From Fictibacillus terranigra (lineage in GTDB: Bacteria > Bacillota > Bacilli > Bacillales > Fictibacillaceae): a DNA stretch of 64,000 nucleotides. Below the pieces are notes generated by a model. The model made no database searches, was not told the DNA's origin, and was given only the letters and a program-made list of their open reading frames with translations. The DNA is taken from contig NZ_JAUHLN010000002.1 in assembly GCF_030412265.1 (NCBI RefSeq), positions 868,001 through 932,000 on the forward strand, given 5' to 3'. The position numbers and the translations under genes are program-made. This document shows positions 39,052-48,184 of this stretch, piece by piece. Numbering within the stretch: the stretch's first letter is position 1; the number at the start of each line of letters is the position of its first letter.

Positions 39052-39582
39052 TTATTGTTTTCTTTTCTTAATAAACAGCACGGCTCCAATGATCACAATG
39101 AGGAGCACGGCAATAAACAGCGGTGCTGCAGCTTGGTTTGACTTCGTTTCAGCCTTTCCTGCTTTTTCTTCTTCCTTTTGAGATTTTTCATCCTTTGCTT
39201 TTTCTCTTTTTGGCTCTTCCGCCTTCTTTTCCTGCGGCTTTTGAACATCAAAGGAATAATCCTTTTGAATAATATGTCCATCAGCACCGATAATCTTATA
39301 GTTTACTTGATACCTTCCGTTTTCAAAGGGAGATGATGCAGACCCGGTCATGACACTATTGTTCACGTCCACTTTTACATCTATTGGTTTACCATCCCGT
39401 GTGACTTTCATCGTGCTTAAATTTTCAATTTTTGATTCAAAGGTCAGTGTAATCTTGCTTATGTTTTCTTTGACTACTGCGCCTTCTGCGGGATTAGAAG
39501 ATTCCAGTCCAGTATGAGCGGACGCGATCGACGCAGAACAAAGAAAAAAAACTCCGGTTAGAATCAATATGTACTTCTTCAT
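39052..39582 (-). CDS. CopC-domain secreted protein with membrane anchor
   Basis: The 176-residue protein has a signal peptide (ILTGVFFLCSASIASA) after which the mature chain begins HTGLESSNPAEG, the CopC N-terminal histidine that binds Cu. The Ig-like CopC domain runs to about residue 115 (NYKIIGADGHIIQKDYSFDVQ). A lysine/glutamate-rich spacer (120-150) follows, then a transmembrane helix (APLFIAVLLIVIIGAVLFI) and a basic tail. It is probably a wall-spanning copper carrier like YcnJ/YobA fragments. GGAGATG precedes the ATG at a long distance (13 bases). Confidence 0.87.
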   Translation of the reverse strand: MKKYILILTGVFFLCSASIASAHTGLESSNPAEGAVVKENISKITLTFESKIENLSTMKVTRDGKPIDVKVDVNNSVMTGSASSPFENGRYQVNYKIIGADGHIIQKDYSFDVQKPQEKKAEEPKREKAKDEKSQKEEEKAGKAETKSNQAAAPLFIAVLLIVIIGAVLFIKKRKQ

Positions 39583-39641
39583 GCGACAGTTACATCTCCT
39601 TTATTTTCCTCGTTGCTATATATACTGTAATGGAAAACATT

Positions 39642-39680
39642 AAAAAAGACCACCCAGATGATGAGAAATCCGGGGGCCTT
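39642..39680 (-). terminator. Terminator of the minus-strand yjcZ gene
   Basis: On the minus strand GGCCCCCGGAT pairs with ATCTGGGTGGTC (with wobbles), followed by TTTTTT. It is about 35 bases after the yjcZ stop. Confidence 0.7.
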
Positions 39681-39713
39681 TTCTGTTAACTTTTTTTCAT
39701 GCCTGATCAGGGC

Positions 39714-39806
39714 TTAGCAAAATGCACAAGCACAGCCTATGATAATTAACAAAATGAACAGTACCACAATAAGGGCGAATCCACTTCCACCGTGTCCAAA
39801 TGACAT
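39714..39806 (-). CDS. yjcZ: YjcZ-family sporulation miniprotein
   Basis: The 30-residue reading has the family signature: MSFGHGGSGFALIVVLFILL... IIIGCACAFC. A single hydrophobic helix follows a Gly-rich head, and a Cys pair (CAC..C) ends the chain. YjcZ/YizD-like proteins are abundant in spores and hydrophobic. AGAGGAGG lies eight bases before the ATG. Upstream, CATATGTTA fits the sigma-K -10 consensus CATANNNTA, but no convincing -35 was found. A near-identical copy is encoded divergently at 40048. Confidence 0.85.
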   Translation of the reverse strand: MSFGHGGSGFALIVVLFILLIIIGCACAFC

Positions 39807-40047
39807 TTTGTTACCTCCTCTTTCGAGATGTTTAACGTTCTACACCCATAACATATGAAGCGGCCAGGCTGTGCGAACCGGTACAAGAGTCTATTTTTTA
39901 AAAACTTTCTGTTCTGCAGGGGATGTAAAGACCATCTGAAAATACGCCTATTTTCCAAGCTTATCCGCATTTGTCCCATACAAAAAAAGCAAAGCGCCAT
40001 ATAGTGTTAGGGAGATGTTGGAGTTTATGACAAAGGAGGTAACACAT

Positions 40048-40140
40048 ATGGGATTCGCAGCAGGCGGAAGTGGTTTCGCTTTGATCGTGGTACTGTTCGT
40101 GCTTTTGATTATCATCGGATGTGCTTGTGCATTCTGCTAA
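40048..40140 (+). CDS. yjcZ: YjcZ-family sporulation miniprotein, second copy
   Basis: The 30-residue product MGFAAGGSGFALIVVLF... differs from the divergent copy at 39714 by only a few residues (AAGG versus GHGG, V versus I) and has the same CAC..C end. CAAAGGAGG lies eight bases before the ATG. The upstream ACAAAAAAA...CATATAGTG resembles a sigma-K promoter (AC and CATANNNTA). The pair is a recent duplication or gene conversion in opposite orientation, with 241 bases between starts. Confidence 0.85.
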   Translation: MGFAAGGSGFALIVVLFVLLIIIGCACAFC

Positions 40141-40149
40141 TGCACTGAA

Positions 40150-40178
40150 CAAGGAAAAGATGCAGATCTTTTCCTTGT
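40150..40178 (+). terminator. Hairpin after the plus-strand yjcZ gene
   Basis: CAAGGAAAAGAT pairs with ATCTTTTCCTTG over a four-base loop. The T-run is poor, so it may be a stability hairpin as much as a terminator. Confidence 0.6.
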
Positions 40179-40231
40179 CATTATGAACTACGATTAACGC
40201 AAATTGTTTTCCAGTAACCAAAACCCATAAT

Positions 40232-40266
40232 TAAAGCACTGAGCGCCGCTCAGTGCTTCTTTTTAT
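40232..40266. terminator. Terminator between yjcZ and the PBP gene
   Basis: AAGCACTGAGC pairs with GCTCAGTGCTT, loop GCC, followed by CTTTTTATT on the plus strand and TTTAATTA on the minus. It probably serves both. Confidence 0.85.
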
Positions 40267-42326
40267 TGCTTCGCTTGTTCTTCCGTCTCGGTCTTCTTCT
40301 TCAACGCCCAATACGTCTCCAGAGCCCGCTGTCCGATGTGCTTGTTGACCGCTTGCGTTCCGCTGTACGGTGAAGCATCCGGTACGATAATCGCAAAAGC
40401 GATCTCCGGATTGTCATATGGTGCGTATCCAACTAATGTCAAATTATCTTTATCGGCAATGAAGTTTCCATTTTTATCATATTTTTTAACCTGGGCCGTA
40501 CCTGTTTTCCCCGCAGCATTATGGTATTTCGAACTGTTAAAATATTGTGCGGCGGTTCCTCCCGGAGAGTGGTAAACTTCCCAGAATCCCTGCTGGACCC
40601 GATGAATATAACTTTTATCCATATCTATCTCATTAAGAATACTCGGTTCAAACCGCTCGACCAGTTTACCTTCAATATGATTTTCCGTTTGCGGTTCGCG
40701 AATTTCTTTTACAAGCCTGGGCTGCACCCTGTATCCTCCGTTTGCGATGGTGGATACATATTGCACCATCTGAATGGGAGTATACGTGTCAAACTGGCCA
40801 ATCCCCATATCGATCATATTCCCTACTTGGTTGGTGTAGCCCCCATTATAGCCTGTGGATTCATTTGGGAAATCAATGCCGGTCTTTACACCCAATCCAA
40901 ATTGGCTAAAATAATATCTCATCACATCAAAACCAAGGTAACGATTGTCTCCGTAGAAGGTTTTCGTATTGTAGCTGAACTTGCCTAATCTCATCACAAT
41001 ATTGTACATATATACGTTGGACGATTTTTTTAAAGCGGTCAAATCATTGATGCTTCCCATATTGGCATGTGATTTCTTTGTCAAACTTCCAAATTTAAGG
41101 GGTGCGTCGTAAATATATTCACCCATATGGATCACGCCTTTATGCAGACCGGTAAGAACAGTAGCTCCCTTGACCGCCGATCCCATCTCATACGCATCAA
41201 ACAGTGCTCCGTATGAGTCATTGACAAATTCGCCGTCACTGTTCATCTTTTTGCCGGCGATCGTATAGATTTCCCCGGTCTTCGGATTCATCATAACAAT
41301 ATAGGCGGATCTCATGAGCTCATTGCCGCGGTCAGCGCGTCCTTTTCTAATCTCTTCTTCAAGAATTTTCTCCATCTTGTGCTGAAGCTCCATATCGATC
41401 GTGAGGACAAGATCTTTTCCGCGTTTACCCGGAATGACTTTCGGTTCTCCCAGTGTTTTTCCCGTTTTTGGGTTTGTGAGGTAAATGCTCTTCTCTTTCG
41501 TACCGCGAAGCGTTTCCTGATACTGCGCTTCTAGCCCGCTGATCCCGACCTGGTCGGTTCGGTCATAATTTAGGGCCGCAAGATACTCCTGCTGTTCTTT
41601 CGGCATCTGCTTTACCCGCCCAAAAATGGTTTTAAGTGAGTCGCCGAAAGGATAGGTGCGGTCGGCATCCGGCATGATATCAACGCCTGGGAGCTGATCC
41701 AGGTTTTCAGAAATGATGGATATCTCGCGGTCAGTCAAATTTTTCTTTACCGGTGAAGCGGAATACGCATAACCGGCATCCATCTCACGCTTGATCGCCA
41801 GAATCTGCCTATCGATCTTAGTCAGGGTATCCAGATCCTTTTTTGTGATCCGGTCGACAAGCAGCTTGTACTCTTTCTCATTGTTGAGCTTTTTGGCTTC
41901 AGCTGGTGTCAGCCGCTCTTTCATAAGCTTCTCCACACCTGTTTTTACGATGAAAAAGTCCTTCTTATCACGTTCAGTGACCTTTTTTTCGTCAACTTTA
42001 ATATGCTGTGACAGCCACTTGGCGATCCTATACGTATCTACTGCTTTGGTGCTGCTCGTCTTCGTGTACGTGAGCGTAAAATAAGGTTTGTTGTCCACTA
42101 CGACTCGCTGGTAGCGGTCAAGAATCTTGCCGCGGGGAGCTTCTTTCTTCGCTTCTTCTTTTTTTATGGCTTCGGACTCCTGCCTTTTTTCTTCCCCGTT
42201 CACGATCTGAAGAACACCGAGACGGAGTATAAGAATAGAAAAAAGAAGAAATACGGCAACAAATAGTATATTCAAGCGAAAAGGAAGGTGGTTCTTTTTC
42301 TTTTTATTTTTCTTTTGAGTTTCCAT
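40263..42326 (-). CDS. Class B penicillin-binding protein (PbpA/PbpH-like transpeptidase)
   Basis: The 687-residue protein has one N-terminal transmembrane helix (residues 17-38), a pedestal domain with the class B signature EAPRGKILDRYQRVVVDN, and a transpeptidase domain with the SxxK motif S383-AVK (MGSAVKGATV), the SxN motif S435-S-N, and KTG near residue 617 (AAGKTGTAQV). It cross-links peptidoglycan outside the membrane. PbpA/PbpH-type enzymes maintain rod shape in bacilli; the length and the pedestal fit these more than SpoVD. GGGAGG precedes the ATG. Single gene. Confidence 0.92.
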   Translation of the reverse strand: METQKKNKKKKNHLPFRLNILFVAVFLLFSILILRLGVLQIVNGEEKRQESEAIKKEEAKKEAPRGKILDRYQRVVVDNKPYFTLTYTKTSSTKAVDTYRIAKWLSQHIKVDEKKVTERDKKDFFIVKTGVEKLMKERLTPAEAKKLNNEKEYKLLVDRITKKDLDTLTKIDRQILAIKREMDAGYAYSASPVKKNLTDREISIISENLDQLPGVDIMPDADRTYPFGDSLKTIFGRVKQMPKEQQEYLAALNYDRTDQVGISGLEAQYQETLRGTKEKSIYLTNPKTGKTLGEPKVIPGKRGKDLVLTIDMELQHKMEKILEEEIRKGRADRGNELMRSAYIVMMNPKTGEIYTIAGKKMNSDGEFVNDSYGALFDAYEMGSAVKGATVLTGLHKGVIHMGEYIYDAPLKFGSLTKKSHANMGSINDLTALKKSSNVYMYNIVMRLGKFSYNTKTFYGDNRYLGFDVMRYYFSQFGLGVKTGIDFPNESTGYNGGYTNQVGNMIDMGIGQFDTYTPIQMVQYVSTIANGGYRVQPRLVKEIREPQTENHIEGKLVERFEPSILNEIDMDKSYIHRVQQGFWEVYHSPGGTAAQYFNSSKYHNAAGKTGTAQVKKYDKNGNFIADKDNLTLVGYAPYDNPEIAFAIIVPDASPYSGTQAVNKHIGQRALETYWALKKKTETEEQAKQ

Positions 42327-42526
42327 AACCCGTTCCTCCCAATAGATTATTACAATTATATTACAAAACCTTCCCTACTAGATTACTAAAGTTTGATAAA
42401 GATTCCAAGTTTTTCATAAGAATTTTTTTCAAAAAAAGCGGGATATTTATCCAGCCCTTACGCGTGAATAATGACTGAAAATTTTACGATAAAGCTCGGC
42501 TGCGAATAAGGTGGCTTATTCACATA

Positions 42527-42555
42527 TTGCCTCTATTCTCATTATTTGCTATATT
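42527..42555 (+). promoter_or_regulatory. Promoter of the ABC-2 exporter operon
   Basis: TTGCCT (42527-42532) and TATATT (42550-42555) are 17 bases apart, placing the start about 35 bases before the first permease ATG. Confidence 0.6.
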
Positions 42556-42596
42556 AAAAATCCTGTGCCAAAAATACTTTGAAAAGGAGGAATGAA

Positions 42597-43376
42597 ATGG
42601 TTTATTGGCTTCTGTTTAGGAAAAGTTTTTCTCGAAATATGCAATACCGCCTTTCCCACCTCATTAATAATGCCGCTTCTGCCATCTTCGGCTTTGTTTA
42701 CATCGCGATATGGTCGGCTGTATTGACAGGAAAAGAACAAAATAGTCCTTTCAGTATCATGGACATGACCTTTTATATGGGGGCGAGCCAATGCATCTTG
42801 TGGATGACCGTGTTTTTAACGGCCGGCCTCGGCATTCAGCTAGGTGTAAGAAACGGCTCCATCTCGCTGGAATTGGCAAGACCAACGAACTATTTTTTCT
42901 ACATAACGAGCCAGGAGGCTGGACGAATCGGATACAATGCCCTCTTCAGAAGTCTTCCTATCGGTTTGATTTTCACCATAACCGTCGGATTCTACATCCC
43001 TGCCCACCTTCCCACCTATGGATATACCCTTCTTTCTGTACTGCTGGCTGTCGGCATTTCACTGAACATCTTTTACCTGATCGGAATTTCGTCCTGCTGG
43101 ACAACTGAGATATCATGGGCTCACTTTATTAACTTGACCTTAATGTTCTCTCTGGGCGGCCAAATGGTCCCTTTGACTTTTTTGCCTGGCCCGCTGTCCT
43201 TAGTGGCTGAATGGCTGCCATTTGCCGGTGTCGTTTATTATCCGGTCATGATTTTTCTCGAAAAAGCGAGCTTGTCGGTTCTCCTGATCCAGGCAGGCTG
43301 GTTTCTTGTACTGCTGCTGCTGAACCAATGGATCACTTTCCTTGCCCGGCAAAAGATTGAAATTCAGGGAGGATGA
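42597..43376 (+). CDS. ABC-2 family permease, first subunit (ABC2_membrane_6 type)
   Basis: The 259-residue protein has six hydrophobic segments, with no charged cytoplasmic domain, and the family look RKSFSRNMQYRLSHLINNAASAIFGFVYIAIWSAV at its N terminus. It forms half of the membrane part of a three-gene exporter with the next permease and ATPase. The cargo is not apparent; similar DUF990-type systems in bacilli move unknown hydrophobic compounds. AAAAGGAGG lies six bases before the ATG; the upstream TTG at 42579 is inside that site. Confidence 0.88.
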   Translation: MVYWLLFRKSFSRNMQYRLSHLINNAASAIFGFVYIAIWSAVLTGKEQNSPFSIMDMTFYMGASQCILWMTVFLTAGLGIQLGVRNGSISLELARPTNYFFYITSQEAGRIGYNALFRSLPIGLIFTITVGFYIPAHLPTYGYTLLSVLLAVGISLNIFYLIGISSCWTTEISWAHFINLTLMFSLGGQMVPLTFLPGPLSLVAEWLPFAGVVYYPVMIFLEKASLSVLLIQAGWFLVLLLLNQWITFLARQKIEIQGG

Positions 43377-43378
43377 AT

Positions 43379-44161
43379 ATGAAATTATACATAAAGCTTG
43401 TCAGCGCAAGTATACGGTCAAGAATGCAATACAAAATGAATTTTATTTTTTCCATGGTTTCGTATGGTGTCATCATGATGATTGACTTTGTTCTTCTTGC
43501 CGCTATTTTGAACCGTTTTGGGCAGATAAAAGGCTGGAATATTTATGAGGTAGGCATTCTTTACGCGATCTCATCCATCTCACTTTCTCTGTACCGAACG
43601 CTGGCGCCTGAACTGCACGAGTTTGAAAAATATATAATAGAAGGGGAATTTGACAGCCTGCTGATACGCCCGGTCTCCCCACTTGTTTTGCTTCTTTCAA
43701 AGAATCTCGATCTTAGCCGGATCGGAGGGATCCTGCAGGGCATTCTTATTCTTTGCCTTTCACTGTATGGCTTGTCTCAGGAGCAGGAGCTGATATATAT
43801 AGCAGCTTACCTTCCTGTTATCCTTGTATGCGGATGTGCGATTTCCTATTCGCTTGCGCTTTTTACTGCAACCCTTGCTTTTTGGACACAGCGGATTAAA
43901 GATTTCCAGACCTTTACGCTCTATGCACCTTTTAATGCAGCCAATTATCCTATGAACATCTATCCGGGCTGGCTGAAGATGATCTTTTTCACGGTCATAC
44001 CAGTAGCGTTTATCAACTACGTGCCCATGCTGTATCTTCTACAAAAAGGAGGCAGTCTGTATTTTCTTCTGCTTCCGATCTTTGTAGCTGCCCTGTTCTT
44101 TTATGTCTCATTGAAATTTTGGAATTATGGCATCCAGTTCTATCATAGTACGGGAACCTGA
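43379..44161 (+). CDS. ABC-2 family permease, second subunit
   Basis: The 260-residue protein has six membrane segments and the same DUF990-like start: MKLYIKLVSASIRSRMQYKMNFIFSMVSYGVIMMIDFV. The conserved amphipathic loop EFEKYIIEGEFDSLLIRPVSPL before the third helix is typical of the pair partner. GGGAGG is six bases before the ATG at 43379; an ATG two codons earlier overlaps the site. It overlaps the first permease's stop region, so the genes are coupled. Confidence 0.88.
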   Translation: MKLYIKLVSASIRSRMQYKMNFIFSMVSYGVIMMIDFVLLAAILNRFGQIKGWNIYEVGILYAISSISLSLYRTLAPELHEFEKYIIEGEFDSLLIRPVSPLVLLLSKNLDLSRIGGILQGILILCLSLYGLSQEQELIYIAAYLPVILVCGCAISYSLALFTATLAFWTQRIKDFQTFTLYAPFNAANYPMNIYPGWLKMIFFTVIPVAFINYVPMLYLLQKGGSLYFLLLPIFVAALFFYVSLKFWNYGIQFYHSTGT

Positions 44162-44175
44162 GGAGGGATTGAACG

Positions 44176-45138
44176 ATGATTGAAGCGCACCAGCTGCGAA
44201 AATGCTTTAAGATCTATAAATCGAAAAAAGGAACGCTTGGTTCCATGCTCTCTCTGTTTTCGGGAGAATACGAGGAAAAAAACGCTGTTGATTCCATCTC
44301 TTTTAAAATAAATGAAGGTGAGTTTGTTGGTTATATCGGACCGAATGGAGCGGGCAAGTCAACCACGATCAAAATGCTCTCAGGGATCCTGCACCCGACT
44401 TCGGGAAAAGTCACCGTTCTTGGGATCGACCCTCAAAAGCACCGAAAAAAACTTGCCCAACGCATCGGTATCGTATTTGGGCAGCGAACACAGCTTTGGT
44501 GGGACCTCCCGGTTAAAGATTCGTTCGAGATACTGAAACATATGTACAAAATAGAAGACAGGGCTTACCAAAAGTTTCTGAAACACTATGATGATCTTCT
44601 TGATATTGGTCAATTTCTGCATACCCCGGTCAGAAAATTGTCACTTGGCCAAAGGATGAGGGCGGATCTTGCAGCAGCAATGATTCATAATCCGCCTGTC
44701 TTATTTCTTGATGAGCCGACCATCGGCCTCGATATTGTAGCAAAACATAAAATCCGTGATTTTTTACAGGAAATGAACAAGGCAGAGAAGAAAACCGTCA
44801 TTCTCACCACACACGACATGGATGACATTGAACAATTATGCAGCCGCGTCATCGTCATTAACCAAGGCCGAAAGATACTGGACGGGACGCTGGAGAAGCT
44901 TCGTACTCATATCGGCCTTCCGAGTATTCTTACCGTCACGTATGAATACTTGCCTAAACCCAATGAGTTGGAAGGTATTGAAAGGGCGGAATGCACCGGC
45001 AGGAAATGTACGATCGTGTATGACCGTTCAAAAATTTCTTCTCCTGTTCTATTGCGGGAGATATCGAAGTGGGGAACGCCGCTGGATATTCAGATGACGG
45101 AACCAGATATTGAAGAGGTCATACAGAATATTTACTGA
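44176..45138 (+). CDS. ABC exporter ATPase of the ABC-2 system
   Basis: The 320-residue protein has the Walker A GPNGAGKST (residues about 56-64), a Q-loop GIVFGQRTQLWWDLPV that is typical of this subfamily, signature LSLGQRMRADLAA, Walker B VLFLDEPTIGLD, and a His switch TTHDMDDIEQL. An 80-residue C-terminal extension follows the nucleotide-binding domain and may bind the permeases. GAGGAGGG precedes the ATG. It is the last gene of the operon, followed by a strong terminator. Confidence 0.93.
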   Translation: MIEAHQLRKCFKIYKSKKGTLGSMLSLFSGEYEEKNAVDSISFKINEGEFVGYIGPNGAGKSTTIKMLSGILHPTSGKVTVLGIDPQKHRKKLAQRIGIVFGQRTQLWWDLPVKDSFEILKHMYKIEDRAYQKFLKHYDDLLDIGQFLHTPVRKLSLGQRMRADLAAAMIHNPPVLFLDEPTIGLDIVAKHKIRDFLQEMNKAEKKTVILTTHDMDDIEQLCSRVIVINQGRKILDGTLEKLRTHIGLPSILTVTYEYLPKPNELEGIERAECTGRKCTIVYDRSKISSPVLLREISKWGTPLDIQMTEPDIEEVIQNIY

Positions 45139-45146
45139 TAACTAAC

Positions 45147-45184
45147 AAAGGCGGATGGGAGACTCCTGCCTCTCATCCGCCTTT
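45147..45184. terminator. Terminator of the ABC-2 exporter operon
   Basis: AAAGGCGGATGGGAG pairs with CTCTCATCCGCCTTT with one G-T pair, loop ACTCCTGC. It also serves the convergent patatin gene. Confidence 0.93.
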
Positions 45185-45189
45185 ATCTA

Positions 45190-46056
45190 TCAATGTGTCT
45201 TTTCCAGTAACAGCCACTCTTCCAGCTGCTCATAAAGGTTCATAGCGTCTTCAATGCCACGGTCATAAAGGGCATGGAGCTTAACAGGATCGCGCTCAGC
45301 TCTGCCTACCTCCAGCTTCTGCTTCGGACGTATGACGAATACCTCATTGTTGATCTCAAGTTCTTCAATGTAATCAAGAGTTTCATTATAATGCTTGTAG
45401 CGGTTGATCAAAACATCAGACATTCCCGGCTGAGACTGGTACAGCTTTCTCGCCAGCCATTCCATCTTCGTTTTGCTTTTTCTATAGCCTTTATTCTGTG
45501 TTAAAACAATGACGTTTCTCTTGTTTCCATCTGCTATTGCCTTTTTGACAGGAATGGGATCCGCCACCCCGCCGTCCAGCAGTTTCATTCCTTTATATTC
45601 GATAACCGGCGCCATAAAAGGAAGCGATGCCGAAGCTCTAAGAACAGTAAGAATATGTTCCTGATGATCGGCTTTTTCAAAATAGACCGGCAAACCGGTC
45701 TCGCTGTCTGTGGTACCGATCACAAAACGCTCTTTAGCATTTTCAAAGGCTTCAAAATCAAAAGGGACATGTTTGTTTGGAATTTCATCAAATATCAAAT
45801 CCATTCCGAAGAGCCCTTTGCGCTTCAACAATAAGTTTTTATAAGAAATGTACTCGGGATGACGTACAAAATCGATGTTAACAATTCGGTTTCTTCCTCT
45901 TTGCCTGGATAGATAGGAAGTCGCATTGCAGGCTCCTGCAGAAACGCCAATGACATAAGGAAAATACAAATCCTTGTCCATAAAATAATCAAGCACTCCT
46001 GCGGTGTATACTCCCCGCATTCCCCCGCCTTCTAGTACAAGACCCGTTCCTATCAT
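45190..46056 (-). CDS. Patatin-like phospholipase
   Basis: The 288-residue protein has the patatin catalytic parts: oxyanion loop GGGMRG (residues 10-15), nucleophile S39 in GVSAG, and the dyad Asp D161 in DGGVADPIP. It should be an acyl hydrolase on phospholipids or other esters. No signal peptide is seen, so it is cytosolic or membrane-peripheral. A C-terminal region (about 190-288) is of mixed helix. AAGAGGTAG precedes the ATG. The B. subtilis relative YjjU has no known substrate. Confidence 0.9.
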   Translation of the reverse strand: MIGTGLVLEGGGMRGVYTAGVLDYFMDKDLYFPYVIGVSAGACNATSYLSRQRGRNRIVNIDFVRHPEYISYKNLLLKRKGLFGMDLIFDEIPNKHVPFDFEAFENAKERFVIGTTDSETGLPVYFEKADHQEHILTVLRASASLPFMAPVIEYKGMKLLDGGVADPIPVKKAIADGNKRNVIVLTQNKGYRKSKTKMEWLARKLYQSQPGMSDVLINRYKHYNETLDYIEELEINNEVFVIRPKQKLEVGRAERDPVKLHALYDRGIEDAMNLYEQLEEWLLLEKTH

Positions 46057-46104
46057 GTGAGCTACCTCTTTTCTCTATAATAGTTCACTATATGTAATAT
46101 TCTA

Positions 46105-46139
46105 TGAAAAAGCCAATAAAGTGCCCGGCACTTCTGGCT
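46105..46139 (-). terminator. Terminator of the SH3-amidase gene
   Basis: AGCCAGAAGTGCC pairs with GGCACTTTATTGGCT (bulged) on the minus strand, followed by TTTTTC. It overlaps the stop codon of the gene. Confidence 0.8.
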
Positions 46140-47250
46140 AGTTAGAATCGAAATAAACCTTAAGTCCATCTGCCAATCCATTCGCGGCATTCTCTTGAAA
46201 GATGTCTGTTTCTGCCTGGAACTCGTCATGTTGATTCGATAAAAACCCTAATTCAACAAGGACTGCTGGCCGCTGATTTTCCCTGATGACATAGTAATCT
46301 CCAAATTGAACTCCTCGGTCTTCAAGATTCGTTCTATGATCTAAAATGGAATCTTGAATGGATTGAGCAAGTTCTTTATCAAATGGCTTATTGTAAAAAG
46401 TGGACAGCCCTCTGGCATGAGGCTTTAGTGAAGAATTATAGTGGATACTGATAAACGCATCTGCAAATACAGATTCACTTTGGAACACACGGTTCGCCAG
46501 CGAAAAATATTGATCACTCATCCGGGTCATCACAACAATGGCACCTGCGGCTCGAAGTTTTTCAGCGGCTAGGAGTGCGGTACGAAGGGTCAGCACAGAT
46601 TCCAGGGACGAGTGATTGGCTCCCTTCGCTCCCGTGTCACCCCCGCCGTGTCCTGGATCTAACACGATCCGCTTTCCTTTTATACCATTTTTGACCGCTT
46701 CATTCCCGTTCCATGTACGGTTCGGCAGAACATCCGAAATTCCTGCTTCCTTTGGTTTCAAATACTGTGCAGATACCCAGCCTTCTGCACCATTTTTTGT
46801 TCTGACATACCACCAGTCACTCTTCGTTTTCAAAACGTTTACTTTTTCACGCTCCTCAATGGTTCCGAGAACAGCGGAATGAAGATCTGGAGTTTTTCTT
46901 ATTCTAACATCACCGCCTGTTACGGTTGCAAATGATGCTTGTTTATTATCAGGTGCGCTTTCTCTTTTGGACAAATACACGGCAGATACCCAGCCCGTTT
47001 TTCCATGAAAATCAATCTGTGCCCATCCATTTCTTTCGGAGAGGATCGACAGCCTCTCTCCTTTTCGTACCGTTCCGATAGCAGGAGCAGACATTGAATC
47101 CATACTCCTGACGTTCAAATGATCGGCGGCCACCTCTGCTTCTGTGGTTCCGAATGCAAATGATTGAGACAAATTCACCGTTTGGCTGATAGCCAACAGC
47201 ATGACAGTACCTATCATGAATTTTTTCAACTCATTCTCAGCCCCATTCAT
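46138..47250 (-). CDS. N-acetylmuramoyl-L-alanine amidase with two SH3 domains
   Basis: The 370-residue secreted protein has a signal peptide (FMIGTVMLLAISQTVNLSQSFA), two bacterial SH3b domains (about 40-95 and 108-165) that bind the wall, and an amidase_3 domain with the zinc residues: His in VLDPGHGGGDTGA, Glu in ESVLTLRTAL, His in ISIHYNSS, and catalytic Glu in LVELGFLSN. It cleaves MurNAc-L-Ala bonds and may be a sporulation or germination lysin. I use the ATG at 47250; a TTG at residue 8 (MKKFMIGTV) would give a better signal peptide, and neither has a good ribosome site. Confidence 0.9.
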   Translation of the reverse strand: MNGAENELKKFMIGTVMLLAISQTVNLSQSFAFGTTEAEVAADHLNVRSMDSMSAPAIGTVRKGERLSILSERNGWAQIDFHGKTGWVSAVYLSKRESAPDNKQASFATVTGGDVRIRKTPDLHSAVLGTIEEREKVNVLKTKSDWWYVRTKNGAEGWVSAQYLKPKEAGISDVLPNRTWNGNEAVKNGIKGKRIVLDPGHGGGDTGAKGANHSSLESVLTLRTALLAAEKLRAAGAIVVMTRMSDQYFSLANRVFQSESVFADAFISIHYNSSLKPHARGLSTFYNKPFDKELAQSIQDSILDHRTNLEDRGVQFGDYYVIRENQRPAVLVELGFLSNQHDEFQAETDIFQENAANGLADGLKVYFDSN

Positions 47251-47361
47251 TCTTCTTAAAATGATATGGAGAACAATTCTACAAGGAATAAAATGAAACC
47301 TGCCCGCTGTCAGGAAGTATCAAAAGTTCCCAAAGAGTGCGTCATTTCTATTTTTGATGAC

Positions 47362-47397
47362 AAGAAAACGGACAAGCTTTAAAAAAGCTGTGTCCGC
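47362..47397 (-). terminator. Terminator of the HAD phosphatase gene
   Basis: CGGACACAGCTTT pairs with AAAGCTTGTCCG (one bulge) on the minus strand, followed by TTTTCTTG. It lies eight bases after the stop codon. Confidence 0.85.
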
Positions 47398-47404
47398 CTC
47401 GAAC

Positions 47405-48184
47405 CTATATTAACCCTGCGTACTTCAATCCGTGCCATATCCCATCCTCACCGACAGGTTTTGTAATATAGTGAGCTGCCTTTTTGGCTTCAGGCCTCCC
47501 GTTGCCCATGGCAATTCCCATGCCTGAAGATTGAAGCATCTCGATGTCATTTAAAGCATCTCCGAACGAAAAGGTATCTTTTCTGTGAATCGTCGTGCGT
47601 TTAAGAAGTTCTTCGATTCCCTTTGCTTTTGATCCGCCGAACGGCATTACGTCAATCGCATGCTGATGCCAGCGGATAAAATCAAAGGTTCCTCTGTAAT
47701 CATTTCTATACGGCTGCTCAAATTCTTCATCACAAAAAAGAAGAGCCTGAAAGACATCATTGTTATGATAGTATCTATCATCGAAAGAAGGATACTCCGA
47801 AAGCAGATGTTTCGTACTTTCATATACCACCTCAGCGTATTCTTTATTGGTGGTTGCTTTGGCGTGATCCAGGAATACAAGTGGATGCTCTGCTTGAACA
47901 GCGATCTTCTCGAGGTCCTTCAGCCTTTCAACATCCAATGCTGCTTTATAGATCACTTCCCCCTCGAAGACGACATACGATCCATTAAAGCTAATAAACG
48001 AGTCCATTTCCAGTTCCTTTAATAGGTGTTCAAACATAAAAGGGGCCCGGCCTGTTGCGATTCCCGTATGAATACCTTTCTTCCGAAGCTGATGCAGGGC
48101 TTCCTTTGTTGAATCCGGAATTTTCCCTGTGCTTTCATCGATCAGTGTTCCGTCTATATCAAAAAACACCATCTTTTCTCTCAT
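47405..48184 (-). CDS. Cof-type HAD phosphatase
   Basis: The 259-residue protein has the HAD motifs: I (FFDIDGTLID, residues 7-16, nucleophile Asp), II (GIATGRAP), and IV (TFSFGDALNDIEMLQSSGMGIAMGNGRPEAKKAA), with a Cof-type cap between. Such enzymes dephosphorylate sugar phosphates, FMN or pyridoxal phosphate with wide specificity; the bacillary YkrA family is close. CAGGAG precedes the ATG by eight bases. Single gene. Confidence 0.93.
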   Translation of the reverse strand: MREKMVFFDIDGTLIDESTGKIPDSTKEALHQLRKKGIHTGIATGRAPFMFEHLLKELEMDSFISFNGSYVVFEGEVIYKAALDVERLKDLEKIAVQAEHPLVFLDHAKATTNKEYAEVVYESTKHLLSEYPSFDDRYYHNNDVFQALLFCDEEFEQPYRNDYRGTFDFIRWHQHAIDVMPFGGSKAKGIEELLKRTTIHRKDTFSFGDALNDIEMLQSSGMGIAMGNGRPEAKKAAHYITKPVGEDGIWHGLKYAGLI

